Of a DNA stretch of 64,000 bases, positions 43,307-52,041 are shown piece by piece. Both the position numbers and the translations under genes were made by a program. Under the pieces are notes generated by a model. That model searched no databases and was not told where the DNA came from. It was given only the letters and a program-made list of their open reading frames with translations. The stretch spans positions 37,427-101,426 of the forward strand of contig DASYKY010000119.1 in assembly GCA_035995025.1 (NCBI GenBank), in the 5' to 3' direction. This stretch comes from Actinophytocola sp035995025 (GTDB lineage: Bacteria; Actinomycetota; Actinomycetes; Mycobacteriales; Pseudonocardiaceae). How positions within the stretch are numbered: position 1 is the first letter of the stretch; each line of letters starts with the position of its first letter.

Positions 43307-44338
43307 TCAGGGCTCGAGGATCAGCCGGATCGGGTTGCCGGTCTTGTCGGTCAGCCGCGCCACCGCGTCGGCCGCGTCCGCGAGCGAGAGGGTGCCGGAG
43401 ATCGAGCGGCTCAGGTCCAGGCGGCCGAAGCGGGCCATCGTGACCAGCTGCTCGACGGCCTCCGGGCCACCGCCGTAGGAGCCGAGGATCTGCTTGCCGC
43501 GGAAGGAAAGCCCGATGCTGTCGGTGATCGTCAGCGGCTCCGGCGTCAGCCCGACGAGTACGAGCCGCCCGCCGAGGCCGAGGCAGCTCACCGCCTGCTC
43601 GCGGACCGCGGCCACGCCCGCCATGTCGTAGGCGACGTCCAGGCCGCCGGTCATCGCGCGCACCAGGTCCTTCAGGTCCGGCGCCGCCGGGTCGAACACC
43701 GCGTCCGCGCCGAACTCCAGCGCGCGCTCGCGGGCGGCCGGCAGCGGGTCGACCGCCACGATCGGGGTGGCGCCGACGATCCGCAGCAGCTGCACCGCGT
43801 GCGCGCCGAGCCCGCCGACGCCCCACACGCCCGCCGGCCGCCCCGGCGCGGCGCGGCCGGGCCCGGTGATCGCGCCCCACGGCGTGGACACCGCGTCCGG
43901 CACGATCGCGGCCTGGTCGAACGGCAGGTCGTCGGGGATCGGGACGAGTGTGTGATGGGTGGCGAGCGTGTACTCCGCCCAGCCACCGTCGTAGTCGACG
44001 CCGCGGGTGCGGATCGCGAGGCACTGGCGGAAGCGCAGGCAGTTCGGGCAGACCCCGCACCGCTCGCCGGCCTGCAGCGTCACGCGCTGCCCGGGCTCCC
44101 ACGGCCCGGGCACGTCGGGCCCGAGCGCGTCGATCTCGCCCGCCACCTCGTGGCCGAGCGTGACCTCGTCGCCGTCGAGGAAGGGCGGCCGCAGCGAGCC
44201 GTCGATCAGGTGCACGTCCGACAGGCACACGCCGGCCGCGCGGACGCGGACCCGCACCTGGCCGGGGCCCGGCTCGGGCACGGGCACCTCGCGGACCGCG
44301 AACCTCCTGGTGGAAATCTCGAGCCGGCCGGCGAGCAT
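43307..44338 (-). CDS. Zinc-binding medium-chain dehydrogenase
   Basis: A 343-residue alcohol dehydrogenase. Zinc-ligand regions are GVCLSDVHLID, GHEVAGEID and the structural cluster CGVCPNCLRFRQC. The cofactor motif is GVGGLGAHAVQLL. GGAGGA precedes the ATG at 44338. It is 12 bp downstream of an enoyl-CoA hydratase gene, so both probably serve one acyl-CoA or alcohol degradation route; the substrate is unknown. A repeat array begins at its stop codon. Confidence 0.85.
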   Translation of the reverse strand: MLAGRLEISTRRFAVREVPVPEPGPGQVRVRVRAAGVCLSDVHLIDGSLRPPFLDGDEVTLGHEVAGEIDALGPDVPGPWEPGQRVTLQAGERCGVCPNCLRFRQCLAIRTRGVDYDGGWAEYTLATHHTLVPIPDDLPFDQAAIVPDAVSTPWGAITGPGRAAPGRPAGVWGVGGLGAHAVQLLRIVGATPIVAVDPLPAARERALEFGADAVFDPAAPDLKDLVRAMTGGLDVAYDMAGVAAVREQAVSCLGLGGRLVLVGLTPEPLTITDSIGLSFRGKQILGSYGGGPEAVEQLVTMARFGRLDLSRSISGTLSLADAADAVARLTDKTGNPIRLILEP

Positions 44339-44350
44339 CCGTCCTCCTTG

Positions 44351-45118
44351 TCAGCGCCCGGTGAAGGTGGCCTTGCCGGGCCCGTCGGCGAGGAACGACC
44401 GGACAGCGGCCCGCAGGTCCTCGGTGCGATACAGGTCGGCGGCGATCGTAGTGACGTGCGCGCCGGCCCGGGCGACGCCGCCATCCTCGAAGTGCCGCAG
44501 GACCTGCTTGGTGGCCGCGTGCGCGCGGGTCGGCCCGGCGGCGAGCGCCCGCGCGAACGCCAGCGCGGCGGCGTCGAAGCCGTCGTCGGGCAGCAGCCGG
44601 TTCACGACGTTCCACCGCTCCAGTGTGGCGGCCGGGTACACCTCGCCGGTCATGACGAGCTCCTTGGCGCGCCCGACCCCCGCGCGGGCGGCGAGCCGCT
44701 GGGTGCCGCCCATGGTCGGCGTGAGCCCGACGACCTTCTCGACGAGCCCGAAGGAGGCCGACTCGGCGGCGAGGATGATGTCGCAGGCGACCGCTACCTC
44801 GAACGCCCAGGTGAGACAGAGCGAGTGCGCCGCGAACACGGTGGGGAAGTCGAGCGCGGCGATCGCCTCGGGCAGCTCGAGCAGCCGGTCGAACAGCACC
44901 TTCGCCTCAGCGGGCCCGGCCTGCGCGTCGAACACCGAGACGTCGACCCCGCCGCTGACGACCTTGCCCTCGGCGCGGACGAGCAGCGCCCGGATGTCGG
45001 GCCCGAGCCGGGCGACGGCCGCGGTGAGCTCGTCATGCAGCGCCGGGGTGTAGAGGTTGAGCGGCCCGTCGTCGATGGTCAGCACGGCCAGCCCGCCGTC
45101 GACCCGCAGCTCCGTCAC
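44351..45118 (-). CDS. Enoyl-CoA hydratase/isomerase family protein
   Basis: A 255-residue crotonase. The first oxyanion region is VSGGVDVSVF and the second is ILAAESASFGLVEKVVGLTPTMGG. The canonical catalytic glutamate position seems to fall in a divergent LTPTMGG stretch, so hydratase activity is not certain. GTG start at 45118. Operon with the zinc dehydrogenase. Confidence 0.8.
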   Translation of the reverse strand: MTELRVDGGLAVLTIDDGPLNLYTPALHDELTAAVARLGPDIRALLVRAEGKVVSGGVDVSVFDAQAGPAEAKVLFDRLLELPEAIAALDFPTVFAAHSLCLTWAFEVAVACDIILAAESASFGLVEKVVGLTPTMGGTQRLAARAGVGRAKELVMTGEVYPAATLERWNVVNRLLPDDGFDAAALAFARALAAGPTRAHAATKQVLRHFEDGGVARAGAHVTTIAADLYRTEDLRAAVRSFLADGPGKATFTGR

Positions 45119-45128
45119 CCGCGCGAGT

Positions 45129-45467
45129 CTAGGTGTGGCTTACCGGCGGGAGGTGGCGTTCCAGTAGCTCGTAGTGCTGGGAGTGCTCGTCGTGGCGCGC
45201 GAGGACGGCGCGGGCCTCGTCGGGGACCACCGAGGCCGTCGGGTCCTGGCCCGCGAACTCCGCCACGGCGGGCCAGCCGGTGAAGGCCATGACCGTCAGG
45301 AACTCGGTGTCGCCCGCCGCGTCGAGGCGGCGGAAGACCGACAGGTCGCGCAGGCCCTCGATCCCGCGCCGCATGATCGCCGGGGCGATCGTGCCGTTCA
45401 GCAGCTTCTCGTACGCGTCCGCGGCCTGCGGGGTGGACGTCCAGCCGCGCCAGGTTCTGAGGATCAT
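45129..45467 (-). CDS. Small ABM-like (dimeric alpha-beta barrel) protein
   Basis: 112 residues. ILRTWRGWTSTPQAADAYEKLL and FLTVMAFTGWPAVAEFAGQD resemble the ferredoxin-like fold of antibiotic biosynthesis monooxygenase and stress-response barrel proteins. The ATG lies at 45467 and overlaps the ATG of the divergent MarR gene on the other strand (CATG), leaving no room for a ribosome-binding site on either side. Confidence 0.65.
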   Translation of the reverse strand: MILRTWRGWTSTPQAADAYEKLLNGTIAPAIMRRGIEGLRDLSVFRRLDAAGDTEFLTVMAFTGWPAVAEFAGQDPTASVVPDEARAVLARHDEHSQHYELLERHLPPVSHT

Positions 45468-45864
45468 GCGGCCAGTGTTCGCCGGGATCTCCCGGCGCAC
45501 CAGTGAGAAGCTCGCCAACGACGCCGGTCAGACGGCCGCCCGCTGGCACGTTCTCAGCGTCCTGTCCGACGGTCTGCGCACCGTCCCCGCCGCGGCCCGG
45601 CGGCTCGGGCTCGCCACCGAGAGCGTGCAGCGTGTGGTCACCGACTTGGTCGCGAGCGGACATCTCGAGACCCGCCACAACCCCGACCACGCCCGCGCGC
45701 CGCTGGTCGCGCTCACCGGCGACGGGCGCGCGAGTACCGACGAGCTGTTCGCGCGCTCGGCCCGCGACCGCGCGGACGTCGTCCGGCGGGCCGGGGTGTC
45801 GGAAAGGCAGCTGCGCCGGGCCGGGGACGTGATCCGGGCGCTGGCCGAGGCGCTGCGCGCGTAG
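45466..45864 (+). CDS. MarR-family transcriptional regulator
   Basis: 132 residues. The winged-helix core is ARWHVLSVLSDGLRTVPAAARRLGLATESVQRVVTDLVASG, quoted here only to show its order: helix, HTH, then the wing NPDHARAPLVALTGDG. The N-terminal dimerisation helix is short, so the true start could be the GTG at 45475 or the gene may be leaderless from 45466. It probably regulates the divergent ABM-like gene. Confidence 0.75.
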   Translation: MRPVFAGISRRTSEKLANDAGQTAARWHVLSVLSDGLRTVPAAARRLGLATESVQRVVTDLVASGHLETRHNPDHARAPLVALTGDGRASTDELFARSARDRADVVRRAGVSERQLRRAGDVIRALAEALRA

Positions 45865-46296
45865 CTACTGCGTCGAGGCCAGCTCCGGGCTCGGGGCGTA
45901 TGCCGCGAGCCGGGCAGGGAGGTCGTCCACCGCGTCGAGGGTGCGGAACGCCGGGGGCTCGGGCTGGCCGGGGCCGCCGCCGGCGACCAGCTCGGTCGCA
46001 AAGCGGGCCACCACGCGCGGGGGCGGGAGGACGTCGGAACCCAGGTAGGACACCACGATCAGGTCGTCGCCCGAGGCGGTCTCGATCGCGCCGCACCAGC
46101 CGTGCCGCTCGTCCCACAGGAGGGCCACGTCGCGGTCGGGGAACGCCGGCATCCGCTCGTCGAGCGGGAGGTACGCGCTCGCCGGGGCCTCGGTCTGCGC
46201 ATGGAACGCGTGCCCCGTATAGCCGAGCGCCTCGGTCACCAACCCCACATACCGCCGAAGGCCACGCGATGACCGGCTCCGAAGCTCGATTTCCAT
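45865..46296 (-). CDS. DUF6292-like conserved protein
   Basis: 143 residues from the ATG at 46296, with AGGAGG 10 nt upstream. GLRRYVGLVTEALGY, DVALLWDERHGWCGAIE and VSYLGSDVLPPPRVVARF resemble DUF6292, a family I associate with Pseudonocardiaceae. Function unknown. Convergent with marR, stops adjacent. Confidence 0.7.
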   Translation of the reverse strand: MEIELRSRSSRGLRRYVGLVTEALGYTGHAFHAQTEAPASAYLPLDERMPAFPDRDVALLWDERHGWCGAIETASGDDLIVVSYLGSDVLPPPRVVARFATELVAGGGPGQPEPPAFRTLDAVDDLPARLAAYAPSPELASTQ

Positions 46297-46417
46297 CCTT
46301 CTCGTCCCTCCTGTGCTTCTCGGCCGCCGCCCGTGGGGTGGCCGACAAGGGAGATACCCGGCATGAATCGTCTGACACACGATCGGGTGTGATATCCGCC
46401 GAACTCAGGAGCCAGCG

Positions 46418-46603
46418 ATGACCGAGAGCCGCCCACCGCTGCCACCGTTCACCCGCGAGACCGCGATGAAGAAGGTGCATGCCGCGGCGGACGCGTGGAA
46501 CACCCGCGACCCGCAGCGCGTCGCCGGCGCTTACACGCCCGACTCCGTGTGGCGCGGCCCGCGCCCGGCGCCGGAGCACGGCGTGAAGTTCCCGCTCCGC
46601 TAG
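46418..46603 (+). pseudogene. Truncated SnoaL/DUF1348-like protein
   Basis: 61 codons with a good start (AGGAG before ATG 46418). LPPFTRETAMKKVHAAADAWNTRDPQRVAGAYTPDSVWR matches, in short pieces, the N-terminus of DUF1348 nuclear-transport-factor-2-like proteins, which are normally about 150 residues. The rest is missing: after WRGPRPAPEHG the frame ends. A deletion remnant. Confidence 0.7.
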
Positions 46604-46643
46604 GAGTGGCAACACGGTCGCGACTGGGGGACACAACCAGGAC

Positions 46644-47233
46644 ATGACCTCCGACGACCCGTCCGACGCGGACCTCTGGGCCGTGCCGCGGCCGGCAGCG
46701 GGAGCGCCTTCGGCACCCCGTTCGACCGGCACGCCAAGGCGGTCTACAACCACTGCTTCCGCCTCACCGCTTCCTGGTCGGCCGCCGAGCACCTCACGCA
46801 GTCCACGTTTCCTGCACGCCTGGCGCAAGCGGGACGCCGTGCGCCTCGAGCACGACTCGGCGCTGCCGTGGCTGCTGGGCGTGGCCACGAACGTGACGCG
46901 CAACCACCGGCGCGGGCTGGGCCGGCGGCTGCGGCTCGCCGGGCGGGTGCCCGCCGAGCACCCGGCCGCCGACCACGCGGACGACGTGGCCGCGCGGGTC
47001 GACGACGAGCGGCGGATGGCCGACGTGCTGGCGGCGGTGCGCAGGCTGCCGCGGGCGCAGCAGGAGGCGCTCGCGCTGTGCGTCTGGTCTGCGGTGTCCT
47101 ATGTGGACGCCGCGGCCGTGCTGGGCATCGCGGAGAGCGGCGTGCGGGCCCGGGTGAGCAAGGCCCGCGCCCGGCGTCGACGCTGCTCGCCGCCCCGGTC
47201 ACCGTCCCCGCGAACGCCGTGGAGCAGTCATGA
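46644..47233 (+). pseudogene. Frameshifted ECF-type sigma factor
   Basis: Sigma region 2 is split: FDRHAKAVYNHCFRLTAS and WSAAEHLTQSTF are in one frame (about 46716-46810), then FLHAWRKRDAVRLEHDSALPW and the sigma-4 part (RRMADVLAAVRRLPRAQQEALALCVW, VLGIAESGVRARVSKAR, read in separate pieces) in another. The end LLAAPVTVPANAVEQS is in a third frame, stopping at 47233. At least three frame changes make it non-functional unless the sequence has errors. Confidence 0.7.
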
Positions 47234-48058
47234 ACACGACCCTTCCCCCCCGCCCGTGACCTGCCTGCGCACGCGCGGGCCCGCATCCGCGCCCGGCTCG
47301 AGCACGAGGTCGGCCGGACCCGCGGACCCGTCTGGCTCGTGCCGCTCGTCGCGGTCGTCGCCTGGCCGCTGGCCGGCGCGCACGACAGCCGCCCGGCCCG
47401 GCCCGGCCCGGTCGTGAGCACCCCGCCGGGGGAGCGTCCGCGGCCGGGGCCGCCCGGGGTGAGCCCCGCGGCAGCACACGGCGATCGAGGACGAGTGCCG
47501 CCGGGTCGCCCACCAGGACGACCTGCGGCTGTACCAGGTGGCCGACGACAGCGCGGGACGGTTCGCGCTGCTCTACGGACGAGGAGGCGTCTTCGGGTGT
47601 TACCCCGGCACGGATCCCGCCGATCCGGTCCAGGATCCGGTCGTTCCGGTCGGGCCGCTGGACTGGCTGCCGGGGCCGGTGAGCGTCGACTTCGATTCCA
47701 GCATCGTCCCGGGCGACCTGGTGCCGGGCGAGCCGGTTCCCGAAGGTCTCGAGATGGTCGCCGGCCGGGTCTCCTCGGACGTGGCGCGGGTGACCTACAC
47801 CGTCGATGGAAGATCGGGAGCGGACGCGGTCACCAACGGGACCTACCTGATCCGCATCCGGTACCGCGCCTCCGCGGACGACGAGCGACCGTCGTCGATG
47901 GGCGTCGTCACCGCCTACGACGCGGTGGGCGCGGAGTCGCCACGGTGCACATCGCGCGCGCGATGAGTATCTGCCACAAGATCCCGGGCGGGACCGTCAT
48001 CCCCGAGCAGACGCTGGCCGACCACCGCTTCTGCGACCCCGCGGTGCCCTGGCGCTGA
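47230..48058 (+). pseudogene. Frameshifted sigma-factor partner protein
   Basis: Starts ATG at 47230, overlapping the sigma stop, then hits an eight-C run at about 47243 where the frame slips. Further pieces are HARARIRARLEHEVG, a hydrophobic WLVPLVAVVAWPLAGA segment, and an open stretch 47538-47966 (ALLYGRGGVFGCYPG, WLPGPVSVDFDSS). The last piece, CHKIPGGTVIPEQ, is in another frame and stops at 48058. It resembles the single-pass membrane proteins encoded after such sigma factors. Confidence 0.6.
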
Positions 48059-48062
48059 GCGC

Positions 48063-49775
48063 TCAGTGCGACTCGCGGCCGACGGCGTGGCCGCTGGCGC
48101 CGACCAGGAAGTCCAGGTCCGCGCCGGTGTCCGCGCCGGTCACGGTGTTCACGTACAGCTGCTCCCAGCCCCGCCGCGGCGCGGCCAGCGCGGCGGTCAT
48201 CGCGGCGGACGGCTCGCGGGCGGCCAGCTCACCGTCCGGGACGGCCACGTCGATGCGGCGGCCGGGCACGTCCAGTGTGATCACGTCGCCGGTGCGGATC
48301 CGGGCGAGCGGGCCGCCCGCCGCGGCCTCGGGCGCGACGTGCAGGACGACCGTGCCGTACGCGGTGCCGCTCATCCGCCCGTCGCACACCCGGACCATGT
48401 CGCGCACGCCCGCGCGCAGCAGCTTCGGCGGCAGCGGCAGGTTCGCCACCTCCGGCATGCCCGGGTAGCCGCGCGGGCCGCAGCCGCGCAGCACGAGCAC
48501 CGAGGCGGCGTCGACGTCGAGCGCCGGGTCGTCGATGCGTGCGTGCAGCTCCTCGACGGAGTCGAACACGAGCGCCCGGCCGCGATGGGTGAGCAGGTGC
48601 GCCGACGCGGCGGCCGGCTTGACGATCGCGCCGGCCGGGGCCAGGTTTCCGCGTAGCACGGCGATTCCCGCGTTCGGTTGCAACGGCTCGCCGCGGGTGC
48701 GGATCACCTCGGGGTCCCAGATCCGCGCGCCGGCGAGGTGCTCGACGAGCGGGCGGCCGGTTACCGTCAGCGCGGCCGGGTCGAGCAGGTCACGCACCTC
48801 GCCCAGCACGGCGTGCAGCCCGCCGGCGCGGTGCAGGTCCTCCATGAGAAACCGGCCGGCCGGTTGCAGATCGGTCAGCAGCGGCACATCCGCGCCGATG
48901 CGGTCGAAGTCGTCCAGTGACAGCGGGACGCCGAGCCGGCCGGCGATCGCGAGCAGGTGCACGACCGCGTTGGTCGACCCGCCGAGCGCGGCGAGCGCGA
49001 CGATCGCGTTGCGGAACGAGCCGGCGGTCAGCAGCGTGCTCGGCCGCCGGTCCTCGGTGACCAGCTCCACGGCGAGCCGGCCGGTCTCGTGCGCGGCGGC
49101 GAGCAGCCTGCTGTCCGCGGCCGGGGTGCCTGCCGTGCCGGGCAGGGTCGTGCCGAGCGCCTCGGCCAGCAGGCCCATCGTGGACGCGGTGCCCATCGTG
49201 TTGCAGTGCCCGCGGCTGCGGATCATGGACGACTCGGAGCGCAGGAAGTCCTCGTTGGACAGCGTCCCCGCGCGGACCTCCTCCGACAGCCGCCACACGT
49301 CGGTGCCGCAGCCGAGCGGGCGGCCGCGGAACGTGCCGGTGAGCATCGGCCCGCCAGGGACGACGACCGCGGGCAGGTCGACGGACGCGGCGGCCATCAG
49401 CAGCGAAGGGATGGTCTTGTCGCAGCCGCCGAGCAGCACGACGCCGTCGACCGGGTTGGCACGCAGCATCTCCTCGGTCGCCATCGCGGCCATGTTGCGC
49501 CACAGCATGGCGGTGGGCCGCACGTTCGTCTCGCCGAGGGAGACGACCGGCAGGTTCAGCGGCACGCCGCCCGCGGCCCAGACGCCCTGCCGGACGCTGT
49601 CGGCGACCTCGTTGAGATGGCTGTTGCACGGCGTGAGGTCCGAGGCGGTGTTGGCGATGGCGATCTGCGGCCGGCCGGAGAACGCGCCGTCCGGCACGCC
49701 GCGGCGCATCCAGGCGCGGTGGATGAAGCCGTCGCGGTCCCGGCCGCCGTACCAGGCGTCACTGCGCAGGGACAT
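48063..49775 (-). CDS. IlvD/Edd family sugar-acid dehydratase
   Basis: 570 residues. Iron-sulfur cysteines lie in TPCNSHL, LLGGCDKTIPS and RGHCNTMGTASTM. RVCDGRMSGTAYG is the C-terminal family signature. Length and sequence are closer to pentonate/hexonate dehydratases (such as L-arabinonate or D-xylonate dehydratase) than to biosynthetic IlvD. GGAGG stands 9 nt before the ATG at 49775. It is divergent from a zinc sugar dehydrogenase, which fits an oxidative, non-phosphorylating sugar route: aldose, lactone/acid, then 2-keto-3-deoxy acid. Confidence 0.85.
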   Translation of the reverse strand: MSLRSDAWYGGRDRDGFIHRAWMRRGVPDGAFSGRPQIAIANTASDLTPCNSHLNEVADSVRQGVWAAGGVPLNLPVVSLGETNVRPTAMLWRNMAAMATEEMLRANPVDGVVLLGGCDKTIPSLLMAAASVDLPAVVVPGGPMLTGTFRGRPLGCGTDVWRLSEEVRAGTLSNEDFLRSESSMIRSRGHCNTMGTASTMGLLAEALGTTLPGTAGTPAADSRLLAAAHETGRLAVELVTEDRRPSTLLTAGSFRNAIVALAALGGSTNAVVHLLAIAGRLGVPLSLDDFDRIGADVPLLTDLQPAGRFLMEDLHRAGGLHAVLGEVRDLLDPAALTVTGRPLVEHLAGARIWDPEVIRTRGEPLQPNAGIAVLRGNLAPAGAIVKPAAASAHLLTHRGRALVFDSVEELHARIDDPALDVDAASVLVLRGCGPRGYPGMPEVANLPLPPKLLRAGVRDMVRVCDGRMSGTAYGTVVLHVAPEAAAGGPLARIRTGDVITLDVPGRRIDVAVPDGELAAREPSAAMTAALAAPRRGWEQLYVNTVTGADTGADLDFLVGASGHAVGRESH

Positions 49776-49820
49776 GCTGTCCTGCCTCCCCGAGCTTCAT
49801 ACTGTTGGTTGCGTCTCGTG

Positions 49821-49884
49821 GTGACCGTCCTCTTGTTCGCGCACTTGTGGCTGGTTGCGTCGCGGTCCCCTTAGGTGCGGTTGG
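49821..49884. other. Shared upstream element copy B, with possible leader peptide
   Basis: 49843-49884 matches 13572-13614 (ACTTGTGGCTGG, variable core, TTAGGTGCGGTTGG). In this copy a small frame from GTG 49821 to TAG 49874 would encode a 17-residue peptide ending HLWLVASRSP. In copy A the same frame has no stop, so the conserved feature is probably the DNA or RNA itself. It lies 49 nt before the dehydrogenase start. Confidence 0.45.
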
Positions 49885-49933
49885 GGAGGGCTGCTTCTGC
49901 GATCATTCGGATCCTAGAACGGGAGGAGCGGTT

Positions 49934-50935
49934 GTGCCGCTTGCCTTCGTCATCACTGGTCCCGGTCGGGCCGAGGTGCGTGAGGTGCCGGACCCGGTCG
50001 CCGGGCCCGGCGAGGTCGTCGTGGCCGTCGAGCGGTGCGGGGTGTGCGGCACGGACGCGGAGTTCTTCTCCGGCGAGATGACCTACCTGCACACCGGCGA
50101 GGCGGCCTACCCGCTGCGGATCGGGCACGAGTGGGCGGGCGTGGTCAGCGCCGTCGGGTCCGATGTGGACGATGCGTGGACCGGCCGTCGGGTCACCGGC
50201 GACACGATGCTCGGCTGTGGCCACTGCGCCCGCTGTCTCGGCGGGCGGCAGCACCTGTGCGCCGACCGGCACGAGATCGGCATCCGCCACGGCTGGCCGG
50301 GTGCGCTCGCGACCGCGCTGCCGGTGCCGGTCCGCGCGCTGCACGAGCTGGCCGTCGACGCCGAGCTGGGCGCGCTCGTCGAGCCGGGCGCGAACGCGGT
50401 GCGCGCGGTGCGGGCCGCCCTGCCGGCCGAGCGGCTGCTGGTCGTCGGGCCGGGCACGATCGGCCTGCTGTGCGCGCTGTTCGCGGCGGCCGGCGGGGTG
50501 GAGGCGCACGTGCTCGGCGTGACGCCCGCGTCGCTGGACTTCGCGCGGTCGCTGGGTTTCCCGGCGTGGCCCGCCGCGGCACCGCCGCCGCTGCGGTTCG
50601 ACGCGGTGATCGACGCGTCGAACGGCGCGGGCTCGCCGGCGCGGGCGGTGGAGCTGGTGGAGCCGGGCGGGCGGGTGGTGTTCATCGGCATCGCGGGCGA
50701 GCCGAGCCTGGTGGACAGCCGGTCGCTGGTCCTGAAGGACGCGACGGCGACCGGCGTGCTCAGCGGCTCGGGCGGCCTGGCCGGCGCGATCGAGCGCTAC
50801 GCCTCGGGCGCGGTCGACCCGCGTCCGCTCGTCGCGGCGACGGTCGGCCTGGAAGACGTCGCGGGCGTGCTGGCGGGGCGCCGCCGCCCGGAGTGGGGCG
50901 CCGCCCCGAAGATCCACGTGGACCCGCGCCGCTAG
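49934..50935 (+). CDS. Zinc-dependent sugar dehydrogenase
   Basis: 333 residues from a GTG at 49934 with GGGAGGAG 5 nt upstream. Catalytic-zinc motifs are RCGVCGTDAEFFSG and IGHEWAGVV. Structural cysteines are CGHCARCLGGRQHLC. The cofactor motif is VVGPGTIGLLCALF. It resembles glucose/galactose/arabinose dehydrogenase-like MDRs. Divergent from the sugar-acid dehydratase, so it probably makes the lactone that becomes that enzyme's substrate. A repeat array follows its stop. Confidence 0.82.
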   Translation: MPLAFVITGPGRAEVREVPDPVAGPGEVVVAVERCGVCGTDAEFFSGEMTYLHTGEAAYPLRIGHEWAGVVSAVGSDVDDAWTGRRVTGDTMLGCGHCARCLGGRQHLCADRHEIGIRHGWPGALATALPVPVRALHELAVDAELGALVEPGANAVRAVRAALPAERLLVVGPGTIGLLCALFAAAGGVEAHVLGVTPASLDFARSLGFPAWPAAAPPPLRFDAVIDASNGAGSPARAVELVEPGGRVVFIGIAGEPSLVDSRSLVLKDATATGVLSGSGGLAGAIERYASGAVDPRPLVAATVGLEDVAGVLAGRRRPEWGAAPKIHVDPRR

Positions 50936-50937
50936 GA

Positions 50938-51132
50938 CTGGCCCGCGAGTCCAACGCTCCGGTCAGGCGAGTCCAACGGTCGCGCGCCCGACCGGCGCGT
51001 GCCGAGCGTCCGGCTCGCGCGTGCCGAGCGTCGGACTCGCGCGAGCCGAGTGTTGGACTCGCGGGTGCCCAGTGTTGGACTCGCGGGTGCGGAGTGTTGG
51101 ACTCGCGGGTGCGGAGTGTTGGACTCGCGGGG
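50938..51132. repeat. 22-nt-period repeat array 3, between convergent genes
   Basis: Forward units GCGAGTCCAACG start at 50945 and 50967. Inverted GTGTTGGACTCGC units start at 51050, 51072, 51094 and 51116, exactly 22 nt apart, with two weaker inverted copies near 51006 and 51028. The last runs into the stop codon of the PP2C gene (TGACCCC then GCGAGTCC on the minus strand). Confidence 0.85.
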
Positions 51133-51855
51133 TCAGGCGGCTGCGGGGAGGGCCGGCTGTGGGGTCGTCGGTGGCAGGAACACGTTGTCCACCACCGCGG
51201 CCGTCGTGTTGTCCCGTGTGCCCGCCTCGCGCGCGGCGGCCACCAGCGCGGCGGCCGGGTCCATGGCGTGGCGCACGATGTCGGTCATCGCCTCGTGGGT
51301 CAGGGTCTTGTGCACGCCGTCGCTGGTGAGCAGCAGCCGGGCCGGGATGGCGAGCGAGGCCAGGCCGAGCTCCGCGGGCGCGGCCGTGCGCACGCTCGTC
51401 AGCACCTGGTGCTCCATCGACGGGCTCGGCACGCTGCCGCGGTCGCGGAAGTACTGGGCCAGCGTGTGGTCGGTGGTCAGCGGCAGCAGCACCCGGCCGT
51501 CCCACGCGTACGCCCGCACGTCGCCCACCCACGCCAGCCGGTAGCCCAGCCCGAACGGCTGCGCCACGACCAGCACGCAGTCGGCCGCGTCCGGGTCGGC
51601 GCAGACGGCGGCACGCGCGGCGAGCATCGCGGCCACCGGGCCCTCGGCGGCGGGGACCGCCACCGCCGCGTGCACGGCCAGCCGCGCCGCCCGCGCGGCG
51701 CCCGCGTGGTCGCCGACGCCGTCGGCGAGCGCGACCACCAGGCCGCCCGACGCGTCGGTCCGCGCGGCGACGGCGTCCGCGTCGATCGTGCGCGGGCCCT
51801 GGAACCCGGCGGTCCGCCAGGTGCTGAGCAGGCTGGGTCGGGCGTCGATGGTCAT
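51133..51855 (-). CDS. PP2C-family protein phosphatase
   Basis: 240 residues from the ATG at 51855 with GGGAGGAG upstream. Metal-binding motifs are VVALADGVGDH, LLLTSDGVHK and TRDNTTAAVV. It lacks any sensor or membrane part. It is shorter than PstP-type enzymes and probably dephosphorylates serine/threonine on unknown partners. Divergent from a small hypothetical gene. Confidence 0.8.
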   Translation of the reverse strand: MTIDARPSLLSTWRTAGFQGPRTIDADAVAARTDASGGLVVALADGVGDHAGAARAARLAVHAAVAVPAAEGPVAAMLAARAAVCADPDAADCVLVVAQPFGLGYRLAWVGDVRAYAWDGRVLLPLTTDHTLAQYFRDRGSVPSPSMEHQVLTSVRTAAPAELGLASLAIPARLLLTSDGVHKTLTHEAMTDIVRHAMDPAAALVAAAREAGTRDNTTAAVVDNVFLPPTTPQPALPAAA

Positions 51856-52041
51856 GGTCGGCTCCTCCCGTTGCCCAAGGGTCCCCCGGCGACCTGTGGT
51901 TTTGCTGTGATCGCCGTGAGCCACGGCTGAGCATCGGTCGTCACCCGATAGGGCGGCTCTGGACGCGAAGCCGTTTGGTGGTCCAATGTGGAGGGAAACA
52001 CGGCGCTACCGATCGAACGCTTCAAAGGAGAGGCATTGATC

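Noticed and set aside
41912..45283. Very long open frame on the plus strand
   Set aside because: It is a shadow: it reads antisense through a clear glycosyltransferase, the repeat array, a zinc dehydrogenase and an enoyl-CoA hydratase, and its translation is low-complexity Arg/Gly/Ala.
49821..49874. Conserved leader-peptide gene
   Set aside because: The 17-residue frame is open only in this copy; the equivalent frame in the element before fruK has no stop, so I report the nucleotide element and not a gene.
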